From positions 1 through 32,763 of the IMG/VR virus record IMGVR_UViG_3300008114_000080: a stretch of DNA of 32,763 nt; one strand, 5' to 3'. How positions within the stretch are numbered: the first letter of the stretch is position 1; each line of letters starts with the position of its first letter. The position numbers and the translations under genes were made by a program. This document shows positions 7,673 to 14,723 of this stretch, in pieces. Source of the DNA: a virus. Below the pieces are notes generated by a model. That model did not search any database. It was not told the DNA's origin and saw only the letters and a program-made list of their open reading frames with translations.

Positions 7673-8959
7673 TTAGAGGTTTCCGTAAGTTTTCCCCCAA
7701 CTCGCTTTGATTGGAAACCCACCTTCCTCTATTATATCCTTTAACCCCTTAATCAAACTCTTATCCACATCGGCAGGTACATCAAATAGAAACGAGTCAT
7801 AAGTGTACAACTCCAAAGTTATTCCACTACCCTTTATATAATCCAATATCTTCACCATCTTATCCACATTCATTTCAGTTTCATATGCTTGTAGAAGATA
7901 GTTAAATACCTTTTGTGCATTTGGTTGTTCCACCCACATTGTAGGGATTTGACGGTTTGGTGTTTGGATATAACCCTTCACCACACTCTCTTTCCAAAAC
8001 TTATCAATAAAATCAGCAACCTTATCAAAGTATGGTATTTGTCGAAACTCATCATCAATCCCACCATAAAGTAATCGGAATGTTACACCCTTACCTTCGG
8101 CGATATCACATCCATATTGTTCAGCTAACCATTGGTGAACATTTCCTTGTGGTAGTGGGAAATCAATCAACTTACCAATAAGACGTGGGTGATACGAATC
8201 ATAGTCCATTTGTAAGAATATCCCATCCGCTATTAAGGTATCTCTACTCCCATCCGATTTGTTGAGGGCTGCATAGTTCACACCGGCATGTCTATTGGAT
8301 GGTCTGCCTGTTATTGTAAATGGATTATATTCGGTAAACACTAAACCATCTGATGTAATGTGTTTGGAAGACTGTGGCCATCTATCAATAAATTTTTCCT
8401 TATCGACCCGAATTCCGAATTGTTCGATTTCTGAAAGGATTGGTAAGAAGATATCATTATACCAATTATAAGTTTTAGTCTTTTGATTATGGTGTTTTAG
8501 AAATTCATTATCAACGGCTTCACACAATTTAAGAATGGGAATGGATTGAATGACATCTTCTTTGTAACCTTTATGTAATAAGGGAGCTACTAAATGTTGT
8601 ATTGGTTGAGAATAATCTATCGTTTCTCCGGTTTTAAGAAAGTGAGCAGTATCAATGTCATTCAACCCTTCCCTTAAATTAGAGAACGATTGTAGTAGCT
8701 TCTTTTTTTGGAAAACCCACTTATCTCCTTTTGTATTCAAGACACCCTCTATTTGTGATTTAGAGAGGGATATAGTATCAGTATGTTGATGTGGTAGAAT
8801 ATACCTATCGGTAAGAGTTCGTATCAGGATAAAGGATATATGGGTGTTTCGTGGGTGTTTGTCATTATCCACCCACATAGGATACCAAAGGGATGCTTCG
8901 GTTTCCAATATATTCGTCAATTCATCCAACTCACCAGTATTTTCTATCACTCTTATCAT
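7673..8959 (-). CDS. Compact, divergent family-A (Pol I-like) DNA polymerase
   Basis: This 428-residue protein carries the palm motifs of family-A DNA polymerases in order. LEx-GI-vD-like IEQFGIRVDKEKF is at 178-190 and TGRPSNRH at 217-224. Motif A is LQMDYDSYHPRLIGKL with catalytic D252. The motif B region, GKGVTFRLLYGG at 289-300, keeps the Lys and the YG end. Motif C is YTYDSFLFDVP with D388, where Y387 replaces the usual His of HDE and S389 replaces Glu. Residues 1-150 correspond in position to the exonuclease domain. They contain DIDTAHFL at 101-108 but no clear DxE motif, so proofreading may be lost. Standard Pol I Klenow fragments are about 600 residues. Its start overlaps the end of the upstream gene by 29 nt. 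Whether it is the main replicase, a repair enzyme or inactive is unknown. Confidence 0.82.
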   Translation of the reverse strand: MIRVIENTGELDELTNILETEASLWYPMWVDNDKHPRNTHISFILIRTLTDRYILPHQHTDTISLSKSQIEGVLNTKGDKWVFQKKKLLQSFSNLREGLNDIDTAHFLKTGETIDYSQPIQHLVAPLLHKGYKEDVIQSIPILKLCEAVDNEFLKHHNQKTKTYNWYNDIFLPILSEIEQFGIRVDKEKFIDRWPQSSKHITSDGLVFTEYNPFTITGRPSNRHAGVNYAALNKSDGSRDTLIADGIFLQMDYDSYHPRLIGKLIDFPLPQGNVHQWLAEQYGCDIAEGKGVTFRLLYGGIDDEFRQIPYFDKVADFIDKFWKESVVKGYIQTPNRQIPTMWVEQPNAQKVFNYLLQAYETEMNVDKMVKILDYIKGSGITLELYTYDSFLFDVPADVDKSLIKGLKDIIEEGGFPIKASWGKTYGNL

Positions 8960-9197
8960 TCTTATTTGCAGCTTTTGCTTTTTCTAATGTTGATTGTTTT
9001 TTTGCCAATTTGGCTTCCTTTTGTTGTTTTTTCAACGCCTTCTCATAATGAGGTGGAAACTTGTTTGTAACCTCTATCGGTCCATTTGGAAACTTTTTTA
9101 AATCATATTTCCATACAGATTCTACCCCATCATCATCTTTGTAGGTTATTTCAAATTTAGTAGGTTTATCTTTCGGTGGTTCGGGCCATCTTCCCAT
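8931..9197 (-). CDS. Small basic uncharacterised protein, co-transcribed with the polymerase
   Basis: I choose the ATG at 9197, giving 88 residues beginning MGRWPEPPKDKPTKFEITY. A longer frame from a TTG at 9215 would overlap the promoter's TATATTTG box. The first half looks like a small beta-rich domain (EITYKDDDGVESVWKYDLKK). The second half is a highly charged Lys/Ala helix (ALKKQQKEAKLAKKQ) that could be a coiled coil or a nucleic-acid-binding tail. It overlaps the polymerase gene by 29 nt, suggesting translational coupling and a possible accessory role in DNA metabolism. That role is inferred from context only. Confidence 0.7.
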   Translation of the reverse strand: MGRWPEPPKDKPTKFEITYKDDDGVESVWKYDLKKFPNGPIEVTNKFPPHYEKALKKQQKEAKLAKKQSTLEKAKAANKNDKSDRKYW

Positions 9198-9212
9198 AAA
9201 AAACAATTTGTA

Positions 9213-9244
9213 CAAATATACGAAAAAATCCCCAAATTACCAAA
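9213..9244 (-). promoter_or_regulatory. Bacteroidetes-type promoter of the polymerase unit
   Basis: On the minus strand TTTG (9244-9241), 20 bases, TATATTTG (9220-9213), identical in elements and spacing to the gp32-like gene promoters. The ATG at 9197 follows only 15 nt after the box, so the leader would be very short. The TTTG box lies inside the loop of the tmRNA terminator. Confidence 0.72.
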
Positions 9245-9261
9245 TGTAAATTGAGGATTTT
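9223..9261 (-). terminator. Terminator of the tmRNA gene
   Basis: On the minus strand an 11-bp stem with one G-U pair (9261-9251 with 9235-9225) encloses a 15-nt loop and is followed by T residues to 9223. It starts 8 nt after the tmRNA CCA end. It physically overlaps the promoter of the next unit. Confidence 0.7.
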
Positions 9262-9268
9262 AAAAAAA

Positions 9269-9655
9269 TGGTGGAGATGAGGGGAATCGAACCCCTGTCT
9301 TACGAAGTAATCATAATACCAGCATGTCACACGTTTAGGATAAAGTTTAATCTTATCTACTTTCCAAAATAATTGGGGCCGTATGGTTAGTACAGCTTTC
9401 CACCAACCTATCAGTATTTAAGAGCCGATAGGTAGAGCTCCTTTTTGTTCACTTCTTTTTTAAACCCCATGAGTGATACGGGAGGTGATTAGGCTGCTAC
9501 AGCTAAATCAGCACCCATGAATGACATTACATCATCAAAGGTCCAAGTAGATAATTCTACGTCAGTTATTGTTTTGTACAGATTTAAAGACATCTAGCAC
9601 TTCTGTCTACGTGTGGTACTACCATTCTCATCGCAATCAAATCCATGGCATCCCC
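9269..9655 (-). ncRNA. ssrA: Transfer-messenger RNA (tmRNA, trans-translation RNA)
   Basis: This 387-nt RNA has both halves of the tRNA-like domain. The 5' end GGGGATG (9655-9649) pairs over 7 bp (one G-U) with CATCTCC near the 3' end, which finishes with an encoded ACCA. The 5' region contains GGATTTGATTGCG, close to the conserved GGATTCGACGG. The 3' part has a T arm, AGGGGTTCGATTCCCCT. A helix-2 pairing of TTGCGA with TCGTAA is possible, and an AGACA/TGTCT stem can form where pseudoknot 1 is expected. The predicted resume codon is at RNA position 93 (E. coli: 90), directly after TAACT. tmRNA with SmpB rescues stalled ribosomes and tags their products; no smpB is seen here, so host SmpB is probably used. 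It has its own promoter and terminator. Confidence 0.93.
9489..9563 (-). other. tmRNA tag reading frame, 24 codons plus TAA
   Basis: The frame starts at GAC (9563-9561) right after TAACT, the upstream context used before resume codons in other tmRNAs (TAGTC in E. coli, TAACT in some cyanobacteria). It encodes DVELSTWTFDDV, then MSFMGADLAVAA, and a TAA stop. The C-terminal LAVAA matches the ALAA-type degron recognised by ClpXP-like proteases with one Leu-to-Val change. Typical tags are about 10 residues, and Bacteroidetes hosts generally use forms ending YALAA, so this tag is long, acidic and hydrophobic. Confidence 0.8.
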
Positions 9656-9666
9656 ATATAATTATG

Positions 9667-9698
9667 TAAATATAAGAAATTTATTTGATATTACCAAA
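9667..9698 (-). promoter_or_regulatory. Bacteroidetes-type promoter of the tmRNA
   Basis: On the minus strand TTTG (9698-9695), 20 bases, TATATTTA (9674-9667). The mature tmRNA 5' end at 9655 is 11-12 nt after the box, so little or no 5' processing would be required. The TTTG box abuts the stop of the preceding gene at 9699. Confidence 0.68.
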
Positions 9699-10073
9699 TT
9701 AATTTGTCTTTGCAAACTGCAAAAGATTTGGAAGATATAATGAAAGTCTAGGCATTTGTTCAAATACCGTTTTGATTGATTTTTTATTTGCGCCTTTAAT
9801 TTCTTCCTCTGTACCTTTAATTTTCCAATTAATGATACAAAAACTATAATATCCAGATGATTGAATAATATTTAAATTATTTTTATGTATTTCAATTATA
9901 GATGAATTTTTATCATTTACTCTTTGAATAAAAACTCTTTCAATATATCCGGTTTTATAATCATTCTCAACCGGCGTTGGTATATGCGCAACAATTCTTG
10001 GAGACGTGAATGATACCCCCTTTTTTAATATCAATGTAGTATATGAATAAATATTTTGAGAATCGTTTGCCAT
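9699..10073 (-). CDS. Uncharacterised small protein at the end of the baseplate operon
   Basis: This 124-residue protein has no recognised domain. It contains the stretch LKKGVSFTSPRIVAHIPTP and then TGYIERVFIQRVNDKNSSI, with an Ile/Asn-rich middle and a helical C-terminus (EQMPRLSLYLPNLLQFA). It starts 1 nt after the stop of the hub-like gene, so it is the last gene of the long tail/baseplate operon. A small virion or assembly role is likely by position, but unproven. There is no signal peptide or membrane helix. Confidence 0.75.
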   Translation of the reverse strand: MANDSQNIYSYTTLILKKGVSFTSPRIVAHIPTPVENDYKTGYIERVFIQRVNDKNSSIIEIHKNNLNIIQSSGYYSFCIINWKIKGTEEEIKGANKKSIKTVFEQMPRLSLYLPNLLQFAKTN

Positions 10074-10074
10074 T

Positions 10075-12990
10075 TTATTGGTTTTGCTTTTGTTGTCTAA
10101 ATTGTCCAGTTACACTTGTTGTCCACATATTTCCCGAAAAATTATGTTCAATTTCTACAATTTGAAAAAATCCAAAATCTCTATATTTTTTAGGGATACC
10201 ATATACATTGAAAACATCACCACGTCTTAATCCACTTCTACCCAATATTTTAAAACTATATTTAATTGGAAGTGGATGTGATGTGGCCTTTATTTCTTTT
10301 AATCCATAATCTTCAAATGCATTATTTTTTATAATATCAAAAAGCTGCGTATCATCACAACAATAAATTTTAAAATTATCATTAAAATATGATATCCCTT
10401 TTGTTGCAATATCTAATGCATCTGGAGAAATATTAAATTTTTCCGGATTAGGAACTACATCAATCTTACTTAAATTTGCAGTAATTGTTGTTTTATTTTG
10501 GTCATCCGCTGTTGCTTCCGCCGTCTGCACATCTTCTAATAATTTACCAAATGCTCTTCCAGATGGAGTATCGGCCGGTGTAATCTCTTTAAATAAACTT
10601 GGATTTACCGCTGCTGCTATTGCCTGATTTGCAGATGGTGTAAATTTAGTATAAACATCTTCACCCGCTGCATTAACAAATGTTTCATATTTTCCACCCA
10701 TCGCCTGACCGTACGCGATGAATGCTTTTTGCCACCATTTTTGATTTGATGGTTTTGGTTTACATTTGCCCATTTCGGTAGCAAGTTGTACCTTTAATGC
10801 CTGTAATTGTTGGTTCACATTTGGCGTACTCCCCTTATTTGTATTTCCGGCTGTATTTTGTTGAACTCCTTTATTTTTTACAAATTCAACCCCTTTAAAA
10901 AATTTATCCGCGCTTTTAGAAAAAATTCCACCAACATCTATTGTTTTCGAATCAGGATTACTTATATAATCTTGTCTTTTTAAAATAATTTGATTAGTCA
11001 TTTCAGATGGTATATCTATGGAAAGATTAGCTTCCAAAAATACTGATTTTTCTCCTGAATGTGCAAAGTTTCTTATAGTAGATGAATTTTTGCCCGCCCA
11101 GTTTTCATCTATTATTTTTAGTATTATATTACCATCTTTATCAGTTTGTTCGGCTAATTGAAAATTCCAAAATGAATTTACGGCGGATGACATTTCATTC
11201 AACATATCCATCAAAACTTCTCTTATCGATTTATTAGAAGAATTTTTCAAAGCTTCCGAAAATACATTAAAATTAATATATAAATTTCCAAGCTCACCAT
11301 AATAACCATCATTTTCATAATATCCCATATAATTTCCTTTTTGGGGATTTTTAGGGTCTATTGGTGCAGGTCTTAACCCTTTACCATCTGATGAATTTTG
11401 AACAAAAGCTATCTTTTCTGTTACAATTGATGCTGCGGCCGCTTGTGTACCATTTTGCGTAAATAATTGATTTGGTACACTATTCCACGGTAAATTGTTT
11501 TGTACAAATCCAGATTTAATTACAGGTGCTTTAGATACTTGATATGATATATTAATTGAATTATCAATATACGGTGAATTTATAACATTATTAGCATTAA
11601 CCGAATTTACATTTAAATAGTATTCTTGAAAATTAGGAATTGTACCTGGTATTAAAAGTTTTGATGCTTTTGTAGAAAATATTCCAGGAAAGGCTCCTAT
11701 ATGTCCATTTGTTGCTATTTTAACCGTTATCTCTTTATTTCCAACCTTATACGTTGATAATCCATTATTACGATTTAAAATTTCCAATGCCTTTTCAAAA
11801 CGAATATATTTGTTTTGAGATACCAATCTTTCTTTTTCAATCGCAACACCACTTACTGAAAATTCTTTTTCAAGGCCTACTGTTTGTTTTAAACTATCCA
11901 ACCAATTATCGTTTGCAAAATCAAATATATCAGTTGAAACAACATAATCAAAATTAATCAAATCCCAATATCCAACTCTTGAATTTGCGTTATTACTGAT
12001 TTCATTTATTAACCCCTGCACTTCAAATGTTTGTCGTGTTGCGGGAAGTTTATTGTACATCCATTTCCATCTTCTTAATCCTTGATTTTGCAAAGAATAT
12101 GAATTATTTTCTATATCGGCCTGACTATATGGTGGAGCTTCTGGTAAGTTATTAACTTTTCTTCCAGTCACCTTTCCAGCCTTATCCGTTGTTTCGGTTA
12201 TTTTGTTTATATTTTGGTGTAATTGTAAGAATGTTGGTAATCCAGGCATACCCCTTAAATTAACCGTCAGAACATAAATATCCCCTTCCGAAGTCATATC
12301 ACCACCAACTATGAATCCAAAAAATGAATCATAATCACCACCCGATTTAATTCGTTTTTCATTCAATACCCCTGCATTTAAATTTTCATTTGCCGCTTGA
12401 AAAGAAATTTCGTCAGAAGATAGTGGTGTATTGTTAGGATTTTTTATATCTATCAGATGAGATTGAGCCCTATCACTATTCCAACCATATTCAATTAATA
12501 AAGAATGTCCAGGTTCCATACAATGTTCTTGTACCATTTCAGCCTGTGCTAGAGAAAAACATTTAATTACTACTTTAGCATGTCTTGAAATTTGGTCTTT
12601 ACCTTCTTTTACTTCTAAATCCGTAATTATGGGCGATGGTCTTAATACCAAATCACCGGTCCAAGGTGTAGTAAATGGAAAAACAGGATCCAGTTTCCAA
12701 TTAAGTCCCAACATTCCACTCACATATTTGTTTCCATATATTGAAGGTGAACTTTTTACACTTATAACATTTTTATTTGCATCAAGTGTTGGTGTTGCGG
12801 TATCTGAAATTATTGGGGAGTTTGGATTGGATTCCATTATCAACCCATCGCCTGTTCCTGATATTAATCGTATAAACGGTACTAATTCGGATGACGCTAA
12901 AGAAGTGTTACCCAACGGAGATAATCCTTTTCCAGAAGAATTTATATTGGCATGTATATCTCTATTAATTGATGCAAAAATTGGAAACAT
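10075..12990 (-). CDS. Baseplate hub-like structural protein
   Basis: At 971 residues this is large for a hub protein. The N-terminal quarter contains ISRHAKVVIKCFSLAQAEMV, then CMEPGHSLLIEYGWNS at about residues 157-172, a pattern of phage hub proteins that position the membrane-piercing spike. The last 90 residues run KILGRSGLRRGDVFNVYGIP, FFQIVEIEHNFSG and MWTTSVTGQFRQQ. This resembles the final beta domain of gpD/gp27/VgrG-type hubs ('v--v-H-i-g--W-T-v-g--R'). The middle contains Gln/Asn-rich linkers and no visible enzymatic motif. It starts 2 nt after the stop of the LysM protein gene. The specific T4 equivalent (gp27 or another) cannot be settled by eye. Confidence 0.72.
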   Translation of the reverse strand: MFPIFASINRDIHANINSSGKGLSPLGNTSLASSELVPFIRLISGTGDGLIMESNPNSPIISDTATPTLDANKNVISVKSSPSIYGNKYVSGMLGLNWKLDPVFPFTTPWTGDLVLRPSPIITDLEVKEGKDQISRHAKVVIKCFSLAQAEMVQEHCMEPGHSLLIEYGWNSDRAQSHLIDIKNPNNTPLSSDEISFQAANENLNAGVLNEKRIKSGGDYDSFFGFIVGGDMTSEGDIYVLTVNLRGMPGLPTFLQLHQNINKITETTDKAGKVTGRKVNNLPEAPPYSQADIENNSYSLQNQGLRRWKWMYNKLPATRQTFEVQGLINEISNNANSRVGYWDLINFDYVVSTDIFDFANDNWLDSLKQTVGLEKEFSVSGVAIEKERLVSQNKYIRFEKALEILNRNNGLSTYKVGNKEITVKIATNGHIGAFPGIFSTKASKLLIPGTIPNFQEYYLNVNSVNANNVINSPYIDNSINISYQVSKAPVIKSGFVQNNLPWNSVPNQLFTQNGTQAAAASIVTEKIAFVQNSSDGKGLRPAPIDPKNPQKGNYMGYYENDGYYGELGNLYINFNVFSEALKNSSNKSIREVLMDMLNEMSSAVNSFWNFQLAEQTDKDGNIILKIIDENWAGKNSSTIRNFAHSGEKSVFLEANLSIDIPSEMTNQIILKRQDYISNPDSKTIDVGGIFSKSADKFFKGVEFVKNKGVQQNTAGNTNKGSTPNVNQQLQALKVQLATEMGKCKPKPSNQKWWQKAFIAYGQAMGGKYETFVNAAGEDVYTKFTPSANQAIAAAVNPSLFKEITPADTPSGRAFGKLLEDVQTAEATADDQNKTTITANLSKIDVVPNPEKFNISPDALDIATKGISYFNDNFKIYCCDDTQLFDIIKNNAFEDYGLKEIKATSHPLPIKYSFKILGRSGLRRGDVFNVYGIPKKYRDFGFFQIVEIEHNFSGNMWTTSVTGQFRQQKQNQ

Positions 12991-12992
12991 AT

Positions 12993-13277
12993 TTATATCA
13001 TTGTTTGTTCTAAAATACTTTGTGGATTCATTGGTATTCTCAAAATAGTACCATCTTTAAATCCAATTGGTGCACTATGAATATTATTCGCCGCGGCTAT
13101 TATCCACCACAAATTCGAGTCTTTATAAAACTGATATGCTAAAGTATCCAATCTATCACCCGTTTCAGTAGCAACATACATATCATTAAATTGTTCAGGA
13201 ATATTAGGATATATTTTTGGCAAAAATACCTCTCTTCCATCGATTGTCTTTTTTGTTTTATTGTATCTGTATCTCAT
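12993..13277 (-). CDS. LysM-domain baseplate protein (gp53-like)
   Basis: This 94-residue protein is made largely of one LysM-like unit: ATETGDRLDTLAYQFYKDSN at about 36-55, WWIIAAANNI at 57-66, and a terminal GTILRIP. This compact form matches the LysM part of T4 baseplate wedge protein gp53 and of small tail proteins that staple the baseplate around the hub. Its location directly before the hub-like gene (2-nt gap) agrees with that role. There is no signal peptide, so LysM here is structural rather than cell-wall directed. Confidence 0.75.
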   Translation of the reverse strand: MRYRYNKTKKTIDGREVFLPKIYPNIPEQFNDMYVATETGDRLDTLAYQFYKDSNLWWIIAAANNIHSAPIGFKDGTILRIPMNPQSILEQTMI

Positions 13278-13301
13278 ACTATTAAATAATTATTTTAATT
13301 A

Positions 13302-14711
13302 TTAAAATTTAATACCGTATATTGGCGCGCCGGAATTGAAAGAAGCTCCACCTGCAGGGAGTGTAACTAAATTTGTGTTGGTTTGTTTTGTTTTATTTGC
13401 ACTTCGCTGTACTGTTTGTACCTGTGCAGTTCCTTTTTTTAATTTCGTATCTTGAGTTGTACTTACCTGAACTGATGATACGCTTCTAAAACTAATAAAT
13501 GGTGCACCCATATATCCCGGTGCAAATGAATTTGTATTGGGTTGTGATGGAGTTTTCCCCGCTGGCTTTTCTTTTGCATCCTGTCCTTTAACTCCACCTA
13601 ACGCATCAACTACATCCGCACTAACCTGTCCAATTTTTATACTACTGCCAACAATACCTTGAATACCAGCTTCTAAAAAGCTACCTAATGTAGCCGGTAA
13701 TGTTAGTATTTCACCACAAGTTGCTGCCAATCCAAACCACGCACCTTTTGCAACTTCTCCAACAGCATAAACGGCATTTGGTGCATTGTATGCGGCTTTC
13801 CATGCCTTTCCAGAAGCATTCCACAATTCATAATTTTCTTGACCCATATTATTTCTAGCTTGGGTAAAAAAATATTCAGTTTCTTCAAAGTTTTTTTTAA
13901 ATTGGTCAATACTATAACTAAGACCTTTTGTTCTACTATTAACTAAATTAGTGGCCTCTCCGATATTATATCCTTGTGCAATAAATCTATCAAAATTTTC
14001 CAAATCAGTTCCGTCCCAATTTTGTGCAATACTTGATATATCATATTCTTCGATATTTTTTCCGGCGGTTTCACTATGTCCTGGTTTATGACCTAGTTTG
14101 TTTTTTATATATGTTATAACTGCCTTTTCCGCTCGCTTTCCTATTGAAAAAAATCCTATTTCACCTTTTATGATTAGTTCGTCCGAATATTTTGTTTGTG
14201 CAAATTTAATAATAGCTACTTTCGAAAACCCAGGATCTTTGGTAGTAATGAACTTTTTATATTTATATGCAGAAGTTAAAGCACTTGGTATGGCCCCTTC
14301 ACCGCCTACCGGGCCACCCCCAGCAAAATTGGATAACTTAAAAAGTTCACTATAAATATTATACGAAACACTACCAGGAGTAATTTCTTTACCAGCTACC
14401 GCATCGCCAATTGTACTAACTACGCCTTTTGCTAAAATTTTTACACCGGTTATAGCCAAGTTTGCAGCTACCCCTTCACCTGGAACACTTTTTATTATAG
14501 ATAAAAATGCGTTTAAAGTTTCTTTAGTTACCAATCCTGCAATTTCTCTTTTATATTTTTCACCATATTCCGCTTTTAAAACTGCATCAAAATTGTTTTC
14601 AGTTAAAATATACATACTCCCATCAGATGCTTGCCACAAAACGGTATTACCAGACGGCTTTTTTGGTACGACTGTTGGGGTTGCGGGTTGGCGATTGTTG
14701 CTATCTGACAT
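13302..14711 (-). CDS. Uncharacterised tail/baseplate-region protein, 469 residues
   Basis: I do not recognise the family. The protein begins with a Pro-rich flexible end (NRQPATPTVVPKKPSG). It has small-residue, hydrophobic segments near 85-108 (ITGVKILAKGVVSTIG) and 315-355 (GAWFGLAATCGEILTLPATL, then GSFLEAGIQGIVGSS). It finishes with a Gln/Thr/Ser-rich tail. The hydrophobic segments could pack inside an assembly or touch membrane. It lies between two structural genes in the baseplate operon, with 12 nt before it and 24 nt after it, so a virion role is the best guess. A TATTTATA copy at 14351-14358 is inside the coding sequence and is probably coincidental. Confidence 0.7.
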   Translation of the reverse strand: MSDSNNRQPATPTVVPKKPSGNTVLWQASDGSMYILTENNFDAVLKAEYGEKYKREIAGLVTKETLNAFLSIIKSVPGEGVAANLAITGVKILAKGVVSTIGDAVAGKEITPGSVSYNIYSELFKLSNFAGGGPVGGEGAIPSALTSAYKYKKFITTKDPGFSKVAIIKFAQTKYSDELIIKGEIGFFSIGKRAEKAVITYIKNKLGHKPGHSETAGKNIEEYDISSIAQNWDGTDLENFDRFIAQGYNIGEATNLVNSRTKGLSYSIDQFKKNFEETEYFFTQARNNMGQENYELWNASGKAWKAAYNAPNAVYAVGEVAKGAWFGLAATCGEILTLPATLGSFLEAGIQGIVGSSIKIGQVSADVVDALGGVKGQDAKEKPAGKTPSQPNTNSFAPGYMGAPFISFRSVSSVQVSTTQDTKLKKGTAQVQTVQRSANKTKQTNTNLVTLPAGGASFNSGAPIYGIKF

Positions 14712-14723
14712 TTTTATTTTTTA

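Noticed and set aside
9269-9300. A separate tRNA gene suggested by the T-arm and CCA
   Set aside because: No anticodon arm fits within 75-90 nt. The matching acceptor strand is 380 nt away with a tag frame between, so this is tmRNA.
9489-9524. Shorter 11-residue tmRNA tag starting at TCA after TAATG
   Set aside because: It has a usable upstream context but lies at RNA position 132. GAC at position 93, after TAACT, matches the position and context in other tmRNAs better. Kept as the alternative to test.
14351-14358. Another TATTTATA copy as promoter
   Set aside because: It lies inside the 469-residue coding sequence, with no gene start within 60 nt downstream on the minus strand.
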